NCBI RefSeq assembly: GCF_036417355.1
Contig: NZ_CP143889.1
Location: 744,001-808,000 of the forward strand
Origin: Akkermansia sp. RCC_12PD
Lineage (GTDB): Bacteria > Verrucomicrobiota > Verrucomicrobiia > Verrucomicrobiales > Akkermansiaceae
Direction of reading: 5' to 3'
DNA length: 64,000 nt
This document shows, in pieces, positions 19,382-30,288 of the stretch; position 1 is the stretch's first letter; every line of letters starts with the position of its first letter. Position numbers and translations under genes: made by a program. A model generated the notes under the pieces. The model was not told the DNA's origin and did no database searches. It saw nothing but the letters and a program-made list of their open reading frames with translations.

Positions 19382-21385
19382 ATGAATCTTGACCTTCTCC
19401 AAAAAGCCGCCAACCAGGCGCGGGGCCTTGCCATGGATGCCGTTCACGACTGCGCATCCGGCCACCTGGGCCTTCCCCTGGGGTGCGCCGAAATCGGGGC
19501 CGTCCTGTTCGGTGATCTGCTCAACGTCTGCCCGTCCCAGCCCCGCTGGCTCAACCGCGACCGGTTCATTCTCTCCGCGGGCCACGGCTCCATGTTCCTT
19601 TACGGCTGGCTGCACCTGTCAGGATTCAACGTCGGCGTTGAGGACCTCAAAAACTTCCGTCACAAGGGCTCCATTACGCCCGGCCACCCGGAATTTCGGG
19701 ATACCGAAGGCGTGGAATGCACCACGGGACCGCTCGGCCAGGGTATTGCGAACGCCGTCGGATTCGCCCTCTCCGCCAGGCGCGCCTCCGCGCGGTTCAA
19801 CAAGCCCGGCATGGACATCTTCACCCAGAACATCTTCTGCCTGGCGGGAGACGGCTGCCTGCAGGAAGGGGTGGCCCGCGAAGCGCTCGCCCTGGCCGCC
19901 GTGCTGAAGCTGGACAACCTCATCCTCATTTATGACTCCAACGACATCACGCTGGATGCCCCTGCGGAACGCACCCAGCTTGCCGACCCGCGCGCGGTGT
20001 ATGAAGCCCTGGGCTGGGAGGTGCGCCAAATTGACGGGCACGACTTGAAAGCCGTTGCGGAAGCGGTGGAAGCCGCCAAAGCGGCCAAAAATGGCAAACC
20101 CCAGCTCATCGTCGCCAAAACCGTCATCGGCAAGGGCATCCCCGGCATTGAAGGCACCACCAAGGGCCACGGCGAAGGCGGGGCCAGGCTTCTGGAAGAA
20201 GCGCATGCCAACTGGGGCATCCCCGCCGGGGAACGCTACTATGTTTCCGAAGACGTCCGCGCCTACTTCAACGACCTCAAGGCCCGGCGGGAAGCCGCCT
20301 TCTCCGCCTGGAACGCCATGTACCGGGAATGGCGCCAATCCTTCCCGGAACTTGCCGCGGAACTGGACGCCGGAATGGACGCCTGCGCCAGGGGCGTGGA
20401 CCCCTCCGTTTCCGACAAGGACATCCCCGCCTTCTCCCCGGACTACAGCGACGCCACCCGTTCCTCCGGCTCCGTGGCCATCAACGCCATCGCGAAGGCC
20501 GACCCCTGGTTCCTGACTACCAGCGCGGACCTGTACAGCTCCAATAAAAACTACCTCAACGGCGGCGGAGACTTCTCCGCGGAAAATCCGGAAGGCCGCA
20601 ACTTCTGGTTCGGCATCCGGGAACACGCCATGGCCTCCATCTGCAACGGCATCGCGTACGACGGCCTGTTCCGCGTGAGCGCCGCCACCTTCTGCGTATT
20701 CGTGGACTACATGCGCGCCGCTATCCGCGTGGCCGCCCTGAGCGGACTGCCCGTCACCTACATCCTGACGCACGACTCCGTGGCCGTGGGTGAAGACGGC
20801 CCCACCCACCAGCCGGTGGAAACCGTCTCCGGCCTGCGCGTGATCCCCAATCTGGACGTCATTCGCCCGGCGGATCCGGAAGAAACGGCCGGAGCCTGGA
20901 TGGCCGCCCTGCAAAGGGCCGACGGCCCCACCGCCCTGATCCTTACCCGCCAGAAAGTGGCCACGTTAAACGACATCCCCGTGGAAACGCGCCGCCAGGG
21001 CGTGCTGAAAGGCGGCTACGTAGCCCGCCGGGAACAGGACAAGCTGGAAGCCGTCATCCTTGCGTCCGGTTCCGAACTGGAACTGGCCCTGAAGGCCGCG
21101 GAACGCCTCGGCAGCGGAATCCGCGTGGTCTCCATGCCCAGCTTCTTCCGCTTTGATGCCCAGCCTGCCGAATACCGGGAAAGCGTGTTGCCCCCCTCCT
21201 GCATGAAGAGGGTCTCCGTGGAAGCCGGCGTAACGGGACTGTGGTGGAAATACCTGGGCTGCCAGGGTGAAGCCGTGGGCATCAACCGCTTCGGCTTCTC
21301 CGCCCCGGGCAATCAGGTCCTGGACGAACTCGGCATGAACGTGGACAACGTCGTCAACGCCATTCAAAACGTGCTTGCCAGATAA
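19382..21385 (+). CDS. tkt: Transketolase
   Basis: Transketolase moves two-carbon ketol units between sugar phosphates in the pentose phosphate pathway using thiamine diphosphate. The 667-residue protein has all three domains: the N-terminal TPP domain ([58 protein letters not shown]), the pyrimidine-binding domain ([33 protein letters not shown]), and the C-terminal domain. Length and order are those of bacterial TktA. It stands alone, followed by a hairpin terminator at 21419-21448. Confidence 0.95.
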   Translation: MNLDLLQKAANQARGLAMDAVHDCASGHLGLPLGCAEIGAVLFGDLLNVCPSQPRWLNRDRFILSAGHGSMFLYGWLHLSGFNVGVEDLKNFRHKGSITPGHPEFRDTEGVECTTGPLGQGIANAVGFALSARRASARFNKPGMDIFTQNIFCLAGDGCLQEGVAREALALAAVLKLDNLILIYDSNDITLDAPAERTQLADPRAVYEALGWEVRQIDGHDLKAVAEAVEAAKAAKNGKPQLIVAKTVIGKGIPGIEGTTKGHGEGGARLLEEAHANWGIPAGERYYVSEDVRAYFNDLKARREAAFSAWNAMYREWRQSFPELAAELDAGMDACARGVDPSVSDKDIPAFSPDYSDATRSSGSVAINAIAKADPWFLTTSADLYSSNKNYLNGGGDFSAENPEGRNFWFGIREHAMASICNGIAYDGLFRVSAATFCVFVDYMRAAIRVAALSGLPVTYILTHDSVAVGEDGPTHQPVETVSGLRVIPNLDVIRPADPEETAGAWMAALQRADGPTALILTRQKVATLNDIPVETRRQGVLKGGYVARREQDKLEAVILASGSELELALKAAERLGSGIRVVSMPSFFRFDAQPAEYRESVLPPSCMKRVSVEAGVTGLWWKYLGCQGEAVGINRFGFSAPGNQVLDELGMNVDNVVNAIQNVLAR

Positions 21386-21418
21386 GACGGACGGAATTGC
21401 TTCCGAATGCAATTGTCA

Positions 21419-21448
21419 AAGGCTGTCCTGCCGATGCAGGGCAGCCTT
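21419..21448 (+). terminator. Terminator after transketolase
   Basis: AAGGCTG-T-CCTGC pairs with GCAGG-G-CAGCCTT around a CGAT tetraloop, followed by a pyrimidine-rich CTCTTC tail, 34 bp after the stop. Confidence 0.7.
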
Positions 21449-21620
21449 CTCTTCATCCATCCGGCCCATGCGAGCAAACAAGGCAGCCTCCCGCGCCATT
21501 CGCAACGGTTCCGTCTCGCCGCCCCGCTTTGAAAAGCTCCAGCCTTCCGTGGCCGGAACCGCAACGGAGAAACACTTTCACGGAAGGCGGAAATGCGCCG
21601 CATGAAAAGCCTTGTGCCGC

Positions 21621-22700
21621 TTACAGCTTGTGCCCGAAGGAATCGCCGGGCTTCAGGGACTTGATCAGCTCCACCAGCAGCTTGATGGTATCTTCCACAT
21701 CGCTGAGGGCGGCGGTTTCCACCGGGGAATGCATGTAGCGCAGCGGCAGGGAAACCAGCGCGGACGCCACCCCGTTGCGGGAAACGTAAATGCTGTCCGT
21801 ATCCGTCCCGGTGCGGCGGCCCGCAGCTTCATGCTGGAGATTGATCTTATTCTTGTCAGCCACGATTTCCAGGCGGGCCACCAGATTGGGATGGTTGGCG
21901 GTTCCGTGAATGACGGCGGGGCCCTTCCCCAGCTTGATATCCCCGAACTTCCCCTTGTCCAGGCCGGGAGAATCCGTAGCGTGCGTCACGTCTATGCAGA
22001 TGGCGGCCTCCGGCTGGATGCGGTGGGTAATCATCCCGGCACCGATGCAGCCCACTTCTTCCTGGACGGCGTTGACCAAGGCTACGTTCCAGGCCAGGGG
22101 CTTCTTCTGCTTGCACAGGCGTTTGGCTATCTCCGAAAGAACGAAGCCGCTGAGGCGGTTGTCCAGCGCGCGGCAAACCAGCTTGTTCTCATTCATCAGC
22201 ATGGGGCCGTCGCAATAAACGCCCACGTGCCCCACGCGCAGCCCCAGGTCGGCCACCTCCTTGTCGGAGGAAGCGCCCACGTCAATGTAAATTTCCCAGA
22301 TCTTGGGCTCCTTCTCCCCACCTTCGCGCAGGTGGATGGCCGTATTCCCCGTAATGCCCATCACTTCCCCCTGGCTGCCCAGGAAGCGCACGCGGCGCCC
22401 GCGCGCGATGGCCGTATCCGTTCCGCCCACGCGTTCCACGTACAGGAAGCCCTCCGGCGTAATGTGGCGGATCATGAAGCCGATCTCATCGGCATGGGCC
22501 TCAATCATCAGGGTGGGAGCGTTCTCCTTGTCCGCATGGAAGGTGGCCCACGTATTCCCGTAAGTGTCGCACTGGACATCCTCCGTGTACTTCCGCATCT
22601 CATCCGCCCAAATGCGCTGGGCGTCTATCTCAAAACCGGAAGGACTGGGAGTCTCCAGAAGTTCCGTTAAAAACTCAAGGCTGTCGTCGCTGATCTTCAT
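21621..22700 (-). CDS. M42-family metallo-aminopeptidase
   Basis: The 359-residue protein belongs to the M42 (glutamyl/tetrahedral aminopeptidase) family, dinuclear-metal enzymes that trim N-terminal residues from peptides as large oligomers. Metal-ligand motifs are visible: IEAHADEIGFMIR (His), CRALDNRLSGF (bridging Asp), VQEEVGCIGA (catalytic Glu plus ligand Glu) and CIDVTHATDSPG (Asp). The chosen start (ATG 22700, MKISDDSLEFLTELLETPS) matches the usual family N terminus. The gene is cytoplasmic and is separated from the upstream pur operon by a terminator hairpin at 22790-22819. Confidence 0.92.
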   Translation of the reverse strand: MKISDDSLEFLTELLETPSPSGFEIDAQRIWADEMRKYTEDVQCDTYGNTWATFHADKENAPTLMIEAHADEIGFMIRHITPEGFLYVERVGGTDTAIARGRRVRFLGSQGEVMGITGNTAIHLREGGEKEPKIWEIYIDVGASSDKEVADLGLRVGHVGVYCDGPMLMNENKLVCRALDNRLSGFVLSEIAKRLCKQKKPLAWNVALVNAVQEEVGCIGAGMITHRIQPEAAICIDVTHATDSPGLDKGKFGDIKLGKGPAVIHGTANHPNLVARLEIVADKNKINLQHEAAGRRTGTDTDSIYVSRNGVASALVSLPLRYMHSPVETAALSDVEDTIKLLVELIKSLKPGDSFGHKL

Positions 22701-22789
22701 ATCCCCGTTTATAGCACCGTTCCGGATGCCGCTCAACCGGAAAGAAGGATGGATGCTGCATCTTCAGCAGGGGAATGTACACACAGAAA

Positions 22790-22819
22790 AGCCCGCATGC
22801 CGGGCAGGGCACGCGGGCT
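22790..22819 (-). terminator. Terminator of the purine operon
   Basis: On the minus strand an AGCCCGC/GCGGGCT stem with a GC-rich inner part is followed by TTTTCTG. It lies 19 bp after the stop of the last gene of the purC operon. Confidence 0.7.
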
Positions 22820-22837
22820 CTCATAAATGGGCAAAAA

Positions 22838-23617
22838 TCAGGCCTGAAGCCCCCGGGAAATACCCTCCAGAACGTCAGCCTTCCCCATGATGTATCCGGT
22901 GTCCGGATCATGGTACTGCGTGGAATGCACGGAAATTCTGCCGCTTCCGTAAGGATCCGCCTCCTTCGCTATCGGAAGGCGCCCCACGAGGGAAGGAAAG
23001 CATGCTTCCGCCAGTTCAAAGGCAGTGACGGGTTCCGGAACCAGATTGACGGCAAAAAGGCCGCATTCCCATGCTTTTTCCACATCATTTACGATGCGGC
23101 ACATGGGGTAGAGCTGGTGGCGTTCCAGCAGGGCCACGTCCAGTTCGTCCTTTCCTTCCGGCGCATTTGCCAGCAGATCCGCCACGCTCATATCCGCACC
23201 CGTTCCGGTGACTTCCGGCAGGTACACGTTGAGCACGCGGCCGAATTTGAGGTTGACGTAATCCCTCAATTCCGCCAGGGCTGAGAGGAAGGCATCTTCA
23301 AACTCATGAACCAGCGGGGAATCTTCATTCCCCGTCTCCGGCTGGGTATCGATGCTGGTGACGTAAGTCAGGCGTTCGATTTTCACCTCGTGCAGAATGT
23401 CTATCAACTGCCGGACATGGGAAATGAATGCCTCCTCATTCCTTCGGATGGCACGGCGGCCTTCCCACAGGGACGGACAAATGAGAACAGCCTGGCCGAA
23501 TTCCCGGCCGCGCAGGAGCGGCAGATTCGTTTCGTCAATCAGGTAGTCGAAATACCGTTTTGAGGTCCAGAAAGAACCCAGGGCGTTCGAGGAGCTGATG
23601 AATACCGTATCTGTCAT
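22838..23617 (-). CDS. Degenerate Rossmann-fold (SDR/epimerase-like) protein at the end of the pur operon
   Basis: The 259-residue protein resembles the extended short-chain dehydrogenase/epimerase superfamily in layout. RLTYVTSIDTQ matches the strand before the catalytic region, and VNLKFGRVLNVYLPEVTGTG matches the usual RxxxVYGPG-like segment. The Gly-rich cofactor motif is replaced by FISSSNALGS and no YxxxK pair is present, so it probably lacks dehydrogenase activity. It begins 42 bp after the purQ stop on the same strand and shares its terminator, so it is likely co-transcribed with purine genes. Function unknown. Confidence 0.7.
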   Translation of the reverse strand: MTDTVFISSSNALGSFWTSKRYFDYLIDETNLPLLRGREFGQAVLICPSLWEGRRAIRRNEEAFISHVRQLIDILHEVKIERLTYVTSIDTQPETGNEDSPLVHEFEDAFLSALAELRDYVNLKFGRVLNVYLPEVTGTGADMSVADLLANAPEGKDELDVALLERHQLYPMCRIVNDVEKAWECGLFAVNLVPEPVTAFELAEACFPSLVGRLPIAKEADPYGSGRISVHSTQYHDPDTGYIMGKADVLEGISRGLQA

Positions 23618-23659
23618 GTTGAGGAGGAAGGGTGCTAGGTTGTTGCAGACTCCCGGAAC

Positions 23660-24367
23660 TTATTTCAGGGCGTCAAAGGCGGATTTGAAAAGGAAATAAC
23701 CCCAGCCCCAGTCTTCATGGGCCGCCCAGTCCTTGTCGTAATGGTGGCGGGGAAGCAGGAAGCGTTCCGGGTGGGGCATCAGGCCCATGGCACGGCCGGT
23801 GGCGTCCTGGAGCCCGGCAATGCTGCAGGCGCAGCCGTCGCGGTTGTCCGCATACTGCAGGGCCACATACCCGGCGGCCAGATACTTTTCCGCATCTCCG
23901 GGCCTGGTGACCAGGCGGCCTTCCGCGTGGGCGGAGGGCAATTCAAACTCGTCCGGAAGCCCCTGCAGGAACGGGGAATCCTTTGCCACCTTCACCAGCT
24001 TGGCCCACAGGCATTCAAAGCGTTCGCTCTTGTTGTCAATCAGGCTGGAGGAAGGAAGGATGCCGAGCTTGGTCAGAATCTGGAACCCGTTGCAGATGCC
24101 CAGGATAAGGCCCCCGCCGGCGTGGTGCCTGTGCAGGGCGTCTCCCAGGAAACGTTCCGTTTCCAGCTGCGCCAGGCGTCCGCTGGTAACGTAATCCCCG
24201 TAGCTGAAACCGCCGCTGATGACGACAAGCTGGGACTTGGCCACGTGTTCCGGCGCGGCGGTGGCGATGGGCTGGACCTGGGTGGAAAAGCCGACCGTGC
24301 GCAGGGCGCGTTCCGTTTCCACATCGCAGTTGGTGCCGGGGTATTTGAGTAAAAGTGCGTGAGGCAT
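23660..24367 (-). CDS. purQ: Phosphoribosylformylglycinamidine synthase, glutaminase subunit
   Basis: PurQ is the class I glutaminase that supplies ammonia to PurL in step four of purine synthesis. The 235-residue protein (ATG 24367, MPHALLLKYPGTNCD) shows VISGGFSYGDYVTSGR, GGGLILGICNGFQILTKLGILP with the nucleophilic Cys, and GLMPHPERFLLP with the catalytic His and Glu. Length is normal for the free-standing small subunit. It follows purL in the purC/purS-like/purL/purQ order expected for a three-component FGAM synthase. Confidence 0.95.
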   Translation of the reverse strand: MPHALLLKYPGTNCDVETERALRTVGFSTQVQPIATAAPEHVAKSQLVVISGGFSYGDYVTSGRLAQLETERFLGDALHRHHAGGGLILGICNGFQILTKLGILPSSSLIDNKSERFECLWAKLVKVAKDSPFLQGLPDEFELPSAHAEGRLVTRPGDAEKYLAAGYVALQYADNRDGCACSIAGLQDATGRAMGLMPHPERFLLPRHHYDKDWAAHEDWGWGYFLFKSAFDALK

Positions 24368-24414
24368 GTGAGTAAGTGTCAAATCGTTGTAGGTTGAATG
24401 CGGGACTGTTGAAA

Positions 24415-26817
<2,403 letters not shown>

Positions 26818-26851
26818 ATTGCTGGGAAAAAGTAGGCGTGAGGGGGAAAAA

Positions 26852-27298
26852 TCAGGCGATGGTCCAGTTGTGGATGGCGGGATTGCAAACGTCCTTGGCG
26901 AAGCGTTTGGAAAGGCTCTCCCGGTCCCCCTGGCCGAAAACATACACGCGCTGCGTGATCTTCAGCCCGTCCAGGGTAAAGCCCATATTCTTGCGGCCAC
27001 GGTAATTCTGCAGGATGGCCTCCTTCTCCAGATCCAGGGCCCCGGCCTTCATGCCGTAGTCGATGGTGAAAAGGGCTCCCGTCAGAATGGGGGCGTCCTG
27101 CTCGCTGCATTCCTGGGCAATGGGGTCAACCAGCACGCTCAGGAGGTAGTCGCGGGCTTTCTGCTCGTCTCCGGTGATTTCCACCGTGTACACGCGGCTG
27201 CGGCGGAAAGTGAGGCCGGCATTCAGAGGGGTGTAAAGCAGGGCGTCTGCATTGGCTGCGGCCTGGAATCGGCTGATAACTTCAAAATGGAGGGTCAT
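26852..27298 (-). CDS. PurS-like subunit of FGAM synthase, longer than usual
   Basis: The 148-residue protein lies between purC and purL, where purS is expected in organisms with free PurL and PurQ. Its N-terminal part (MTLHFEVISRFQ, then VYTVEITGDEQKARDYLLSVLVDPIAQE) fits the PurS alpha/beta dimer fold, which is typically 80-85 residues. About 60 extra C-terminal residues (YRGRKNMGFTLDGLKITQRVYVFGQGD to the end) recall the linker that follows the PurS-like domain in large fused PurL. So it may be a PurS plus linker, split from a fused-type PurL. Assignment rests on position and partial resemblance. Confidence 0.65.
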   Translation of the reverse strand: MTLHFEVISRFQAAANADALLYTPLNAGLTFRRSRVYTVEITGDEQKARDYLLSVLVDPIAQECSEQDAPILTGALFTIDYGMKAGALDLEKEAILQNYRGRKNMGFTLDGLKITQRVYVFGQGDRESLSKRFAKDVCNPAIHNWTIA

Positions 27299-27373
27299 AT
27301 GGCTCAGAAATGTGGTAAAATGAAAAATGGGGGCCGGCTGGCCGGCCGGCTCCCATGGGGAAAGGCTTGCGGA

Positions 27374-28084
27374 TCAGGCCTTGTGCTGGAGGCGGGAAAG
27401 GACTTCCTCATACGCTTCCATCACATTGCCCAGATCCTGGCGGAAGCGGTCCTTGTCCATCTTCTCGCCGGTCTTGATGTCCCACAGGCGGCAGGTGTCC
27501 GGGGAAATCTCGTCCGCCAGCACGATCTGGGAGGGATCTTCCGCCAGGCGGCCGAACTCAATCTTGTAATCCACCAGCGTCAGGCCTACCTGCTTGAAAA
27601 AGTCGATCAGCACGTCGTTCACGATCAGCGCCTGCTTCTTGAGGAAGGCGCACTCCTCTTCCGTGGCGGCGCCCAGTTCCCGGGCATAATCGTCATTGAT
27701 GAAGGGGTCTCCCAGATCGTCGTCCTTGTAGGAAAACTCCACGATGGGTTTCTTGAAGGGGGTGCCTTCCTTGACACCCATGCGGCGGCTGAAGGAACCG
27801 GCGGCAATGTTGCGCACGATCACTTCCAGCGGAAGAATGGAAACCTTCTTGACGTCGATGTTGATGTCATCCACGTCGGCGACCAGATGAGTCTTCACAC
27901 CCTTTCCCTCAAGCATTCTGTAAATGAGCAGGGTGATGGCCTTGTTCAGCTTGCCCTTGTTCTCGAACTGGGCTTTCTTGGCGCCGTTTCCGGCAGTGGC
28001 GTCATCCTTGTACTCCATGCGGAGGACATTGGGAGTATCGGTCATATAAAGTCTTTTGGCCTTGCCTTCGTAGATAGGTTCCAT
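27374..28084 (-). CDS. purC: SAICAR synthetase
   Basis: PurC joins aspartate to CAIR in step seven of purine synthesis. The 236-residue protein has the canonical opening MEPIYEGKAKRLYMTD, the nucleotide-binding region, SILPLEVIVRNIAAGSFSRR, and the C-terminal LTLVDYKIEFG and DEISPDTCRLWD motifs. The ATG at 28084 gives exactly the family N terminus. It is the first gene of the minus-strand pur operon; upstream is a 370-bp region shared with a divergent gene. Confidence 0.95.
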   Translation of the reverse strand: MEPIYEGKAKRLYMTDTPNVLRMEYKDDATAGNGAKKAQFENKGKLNKAITLLIYRMLEGKGVKTHLVADVDDINIDVKKVSILPLEVIVRNIAAGSFSRRMGVKEGTPFKKPIVEFSYKDDDLGDPFINDDYARELGAATEEECAFLKKQALIVNDVLIDFFKQVGLTLVDYKIEFGRLAEDPSQIVLADEISPDTCRLWDIKTGEKMDKDRFRQDLGNVMEAYEEVLSRLQHKA

Positions 28085-28454
28085 GATACGTTTTACGCGG
28101 GGTTGAATGCGTGCGGGGATGTTACGCCAGACGGTACGCAGGGTCAAGCCGCAACTGGCTGAAGAACACCCCTCCGGCCCGGCCGGGGAAAGGCCGCGCA
28201 AAAATGCGGACGGGCGCAGCGGGAAGTCATTTGAAGAAAGTCATTTGAAAACAGCCTGCCGCAAGACAACTGCAGGGTGGAAAACCGGAAAACACGGAAC
28301 TCCCGGGAATGAACGACAGGTACAGATGCGGAACCTTTCCCAATGAGGTTTGAAAACAGCTCATGAACCTATGAATCACCGGGGCGCCGCAACATGGCTT
28401 GACTATTCTTAATCATCTTGACGCGCTCTTTTCTTCTTGTTAGGAAGCCTATTG
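28085..28454. other. Divergent intergenic region, purC and a secreted unknown
   Basis: 370 bp without a supported gene. It contains a tandem direct repeat, AGTCATTTGAA occurring twice within 25 bp near 28227-28250, and a later related TTTGAAAACAGC at about 28350. TTGACTATTC near 28399 could be a -35 element but no convincing -10 follows at the right distance. No hairpin or riboswitch-like fold was seen upstream of purC. Confidence 0.5.
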
Positions 28455-30197
28455 ATGTTCAGGATATTTGCATGCGCCTGGCTGGTATTGGCAATTCCAT
28501 TTTTCGGACTGGGGGAGGAACCCGAAGATGAAACCTATGTCGTCCTGCGGAGTCCCGCCCAGTATTTTGCAGCGGGATATCATGATTCCTACTATTGGAC
28601 AGTCCTGTTTCCGGACAATCCTTCATTTTCCTATGCGTGTATCTATCTTCCCTCGTTTAATCGCGAATTTGGTTTTTATCTGGAGGGAAACGATTTGATC
28701 TGGGCCAGGGCAGTCGGGCCCTCCAGTGTGCAAATGCTCTCCCAAACGCCCATTGTGGACTTGCAAAGCCAGGGAGCGGACCGCTGCGCCGTTCTGCTGA
28801 TGTGCCTGCAATTTCCAATTCTGGGGAACATGCTGGAAGGGTGGGACGGCATGACAGGCGGAAGGGAGGAAGATATATTCAGCACCTCTTCCGAAAGGAA
28901 GGGCTTGCTTTCCAAATTGCCCCAATACGGGGAATGGCGCATGTTCGCGGCCCGATGGATGGAATCCATGATCAACCCGTTTCTCTACCGGCATCTGTAC
29001 GTCAAAAGAGGGAAAATAACCTTGAATCCGGCCTTGGCCGATGCTTTGCGGAAAACCTGGGATGAGGCGGTTGAACGGAAAACTTTCGCCATGGACATGT
29101 ACAGGCAGCTTTTAACCAGGCTTGACGGGGATTATTTCTATTTCCGCGGAGCTTCCGGTCCGGTAGGGGAAGACCTGTGTGAAGGAGAAGGAATGCTGAG
29201 GCCCGCGATGAGGGAGCTGGCTTTTGGAATCGTGGACATGGCCATGATGGAGGATTGGAATGCGGAAACGGAGCAATGGCTTATGAATCAATGCGCCAAA
29301 ATCCGGTGCCATGCCTCGGATTTGGGAGAAGCCCCGCCCCCCATGGTTTCCGAATCCTGGGTGAAAGACTTCTATCGACGGCTTGATGATCAAATGGAAA
29401 AGGAACGTGCAGAAGAAAAAATACGGAAGGAGAAAGAGGCCTCTTTGAAAGAGCAGGCGAAAGAGGAAAAGGAAAAAGAACCGGAGGCCGATTCTCCTGC
29501 CCATCGTACGAAAGAAGAATATGTACGGGGATTCCGGGAGCGTTTTTTGAAGCCTCTGGACCGGAATCCGCTTTGGAGGGATTTATTCCCGAACGGAACT
29601 CAGGGAAAACCGGGAGCATGCTGGGTGGGAAGCAGGGGAATCAGCGGTCTTTACCTGGACGGAACACTCATGGGACGTGCGGAAACCCTGATCAATACCC
29701 CCCTGGACATTTATGACGAGTGGTTTTACAATCAAGTCCCGGAAAGGGCATTGTTCCCCTACGACGGCATTCGGGAGCCTGCAGGATATGGCGAACCCAG
29801 AGTAAGGCGGGAATGGATCTCCCTGGGAAGGGACTTGAGCCGTTTGCTGGAAGAAACGCTTACGGACATTGCCAAAGGGAAAATGGCCGGCGGAAAAGGA
29901 AACAACAACGAGGTGGAGGAAACGAACGGGATGTACTTCGCTCCCTTCTGCATCGTGCGCGGGGCTGACGGAACGGAAAGAATCATGTCTTCTGCCGATG
30001 CGGACTTGAAAACTGTAGTCGAATTGATGGAACTGTGGTACACGGCGGATCTCCTGTTCATCGACGAAGACTATCTGCAGGGGATTTTTGAGACGCGCGC
30101 CGTCCTGCAGGGAAAAACAGCCCGGGACAGAGCGGCTGAATGTCCCAGGGCAAGCGGCATCTGGAACAGTTGGAATAACCGTTTTCTGTGGAATTGA
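28455..30197 (+). CDS. Secreted hypothetical protein with charged coiled-coil segment
   Basis: The 580-residue protein starts with a signal peptide (MFRIFACAWLVLAIPFFGLGEE); the ATG at 28455 has AGGAAG upstream. The body is rich in Trp, Tyr and Arg and contains a highly charged Lys/Glu helix (about residues 305-355) likely to form a coiled coil, followed by a second globular region. No catalytic motif was recognised. It is divergent from purC and followed at 30289 by the GreA-like gene. GC content and codon choice are a little more AT-rich than the housekeeping genes beside it. Confidence 0.75.
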   Translation: MFRIFACAWLVLAIPFFGLGEEPEDETYVVLRSPAQYFAAGYHDSYYWTVLFPDNPSFSYACIYLPSFNREFGFYLEGNDLIWARAVGPSSVQMLSQTPIVDLQSQGADRCAVLLMCLQFPILGNMLEGWDGMTGGREEDIFSTSSERKGLLSKLPQYGEWRMFAARWMESMINPFLYRHLYVKRGKITLNPALADALRKTWDEAVERKTFAMDMYRQLLTRLDGDYFYFRGASGPVGEDLCEGEGMLRPAMRELAFGIVDMAMMEDWNAETEQWLMNQCAKIRCHASDLGEAPPPMVSESWVKDFYRRLDDQMEKERAEEKIRKEKEASLKEQAKEEKEKEPEADSPAHRTKEEYVRGFRERFLKPLDRNPLWRDLFPNGTQGKPGACWVGSRGISGLYLDGTLMGRAETLINTPLDIYDEWFYNQVPERALFPYDGIREPAGYGEPRVRREWISLGRDLSRLLEETLTDIAKGKMAGGKGNNNEVEETNGMYFAPFCIVRGADGTERIMSSADADLKTVVELMELWYTADLLFIDEDYLQGIFETRAVLQGKTARDRAAECPRASGIWNSWNNRFLWN

Positions 30198-30288
30198 TTC
30201 CGCACTGGCGCGCGTATTCAGCCGGTTCACTCTCTTCTGTGCATACACCGGGAATATTAGTCTTGATACCCGTAGGGGCTGGCGTATC

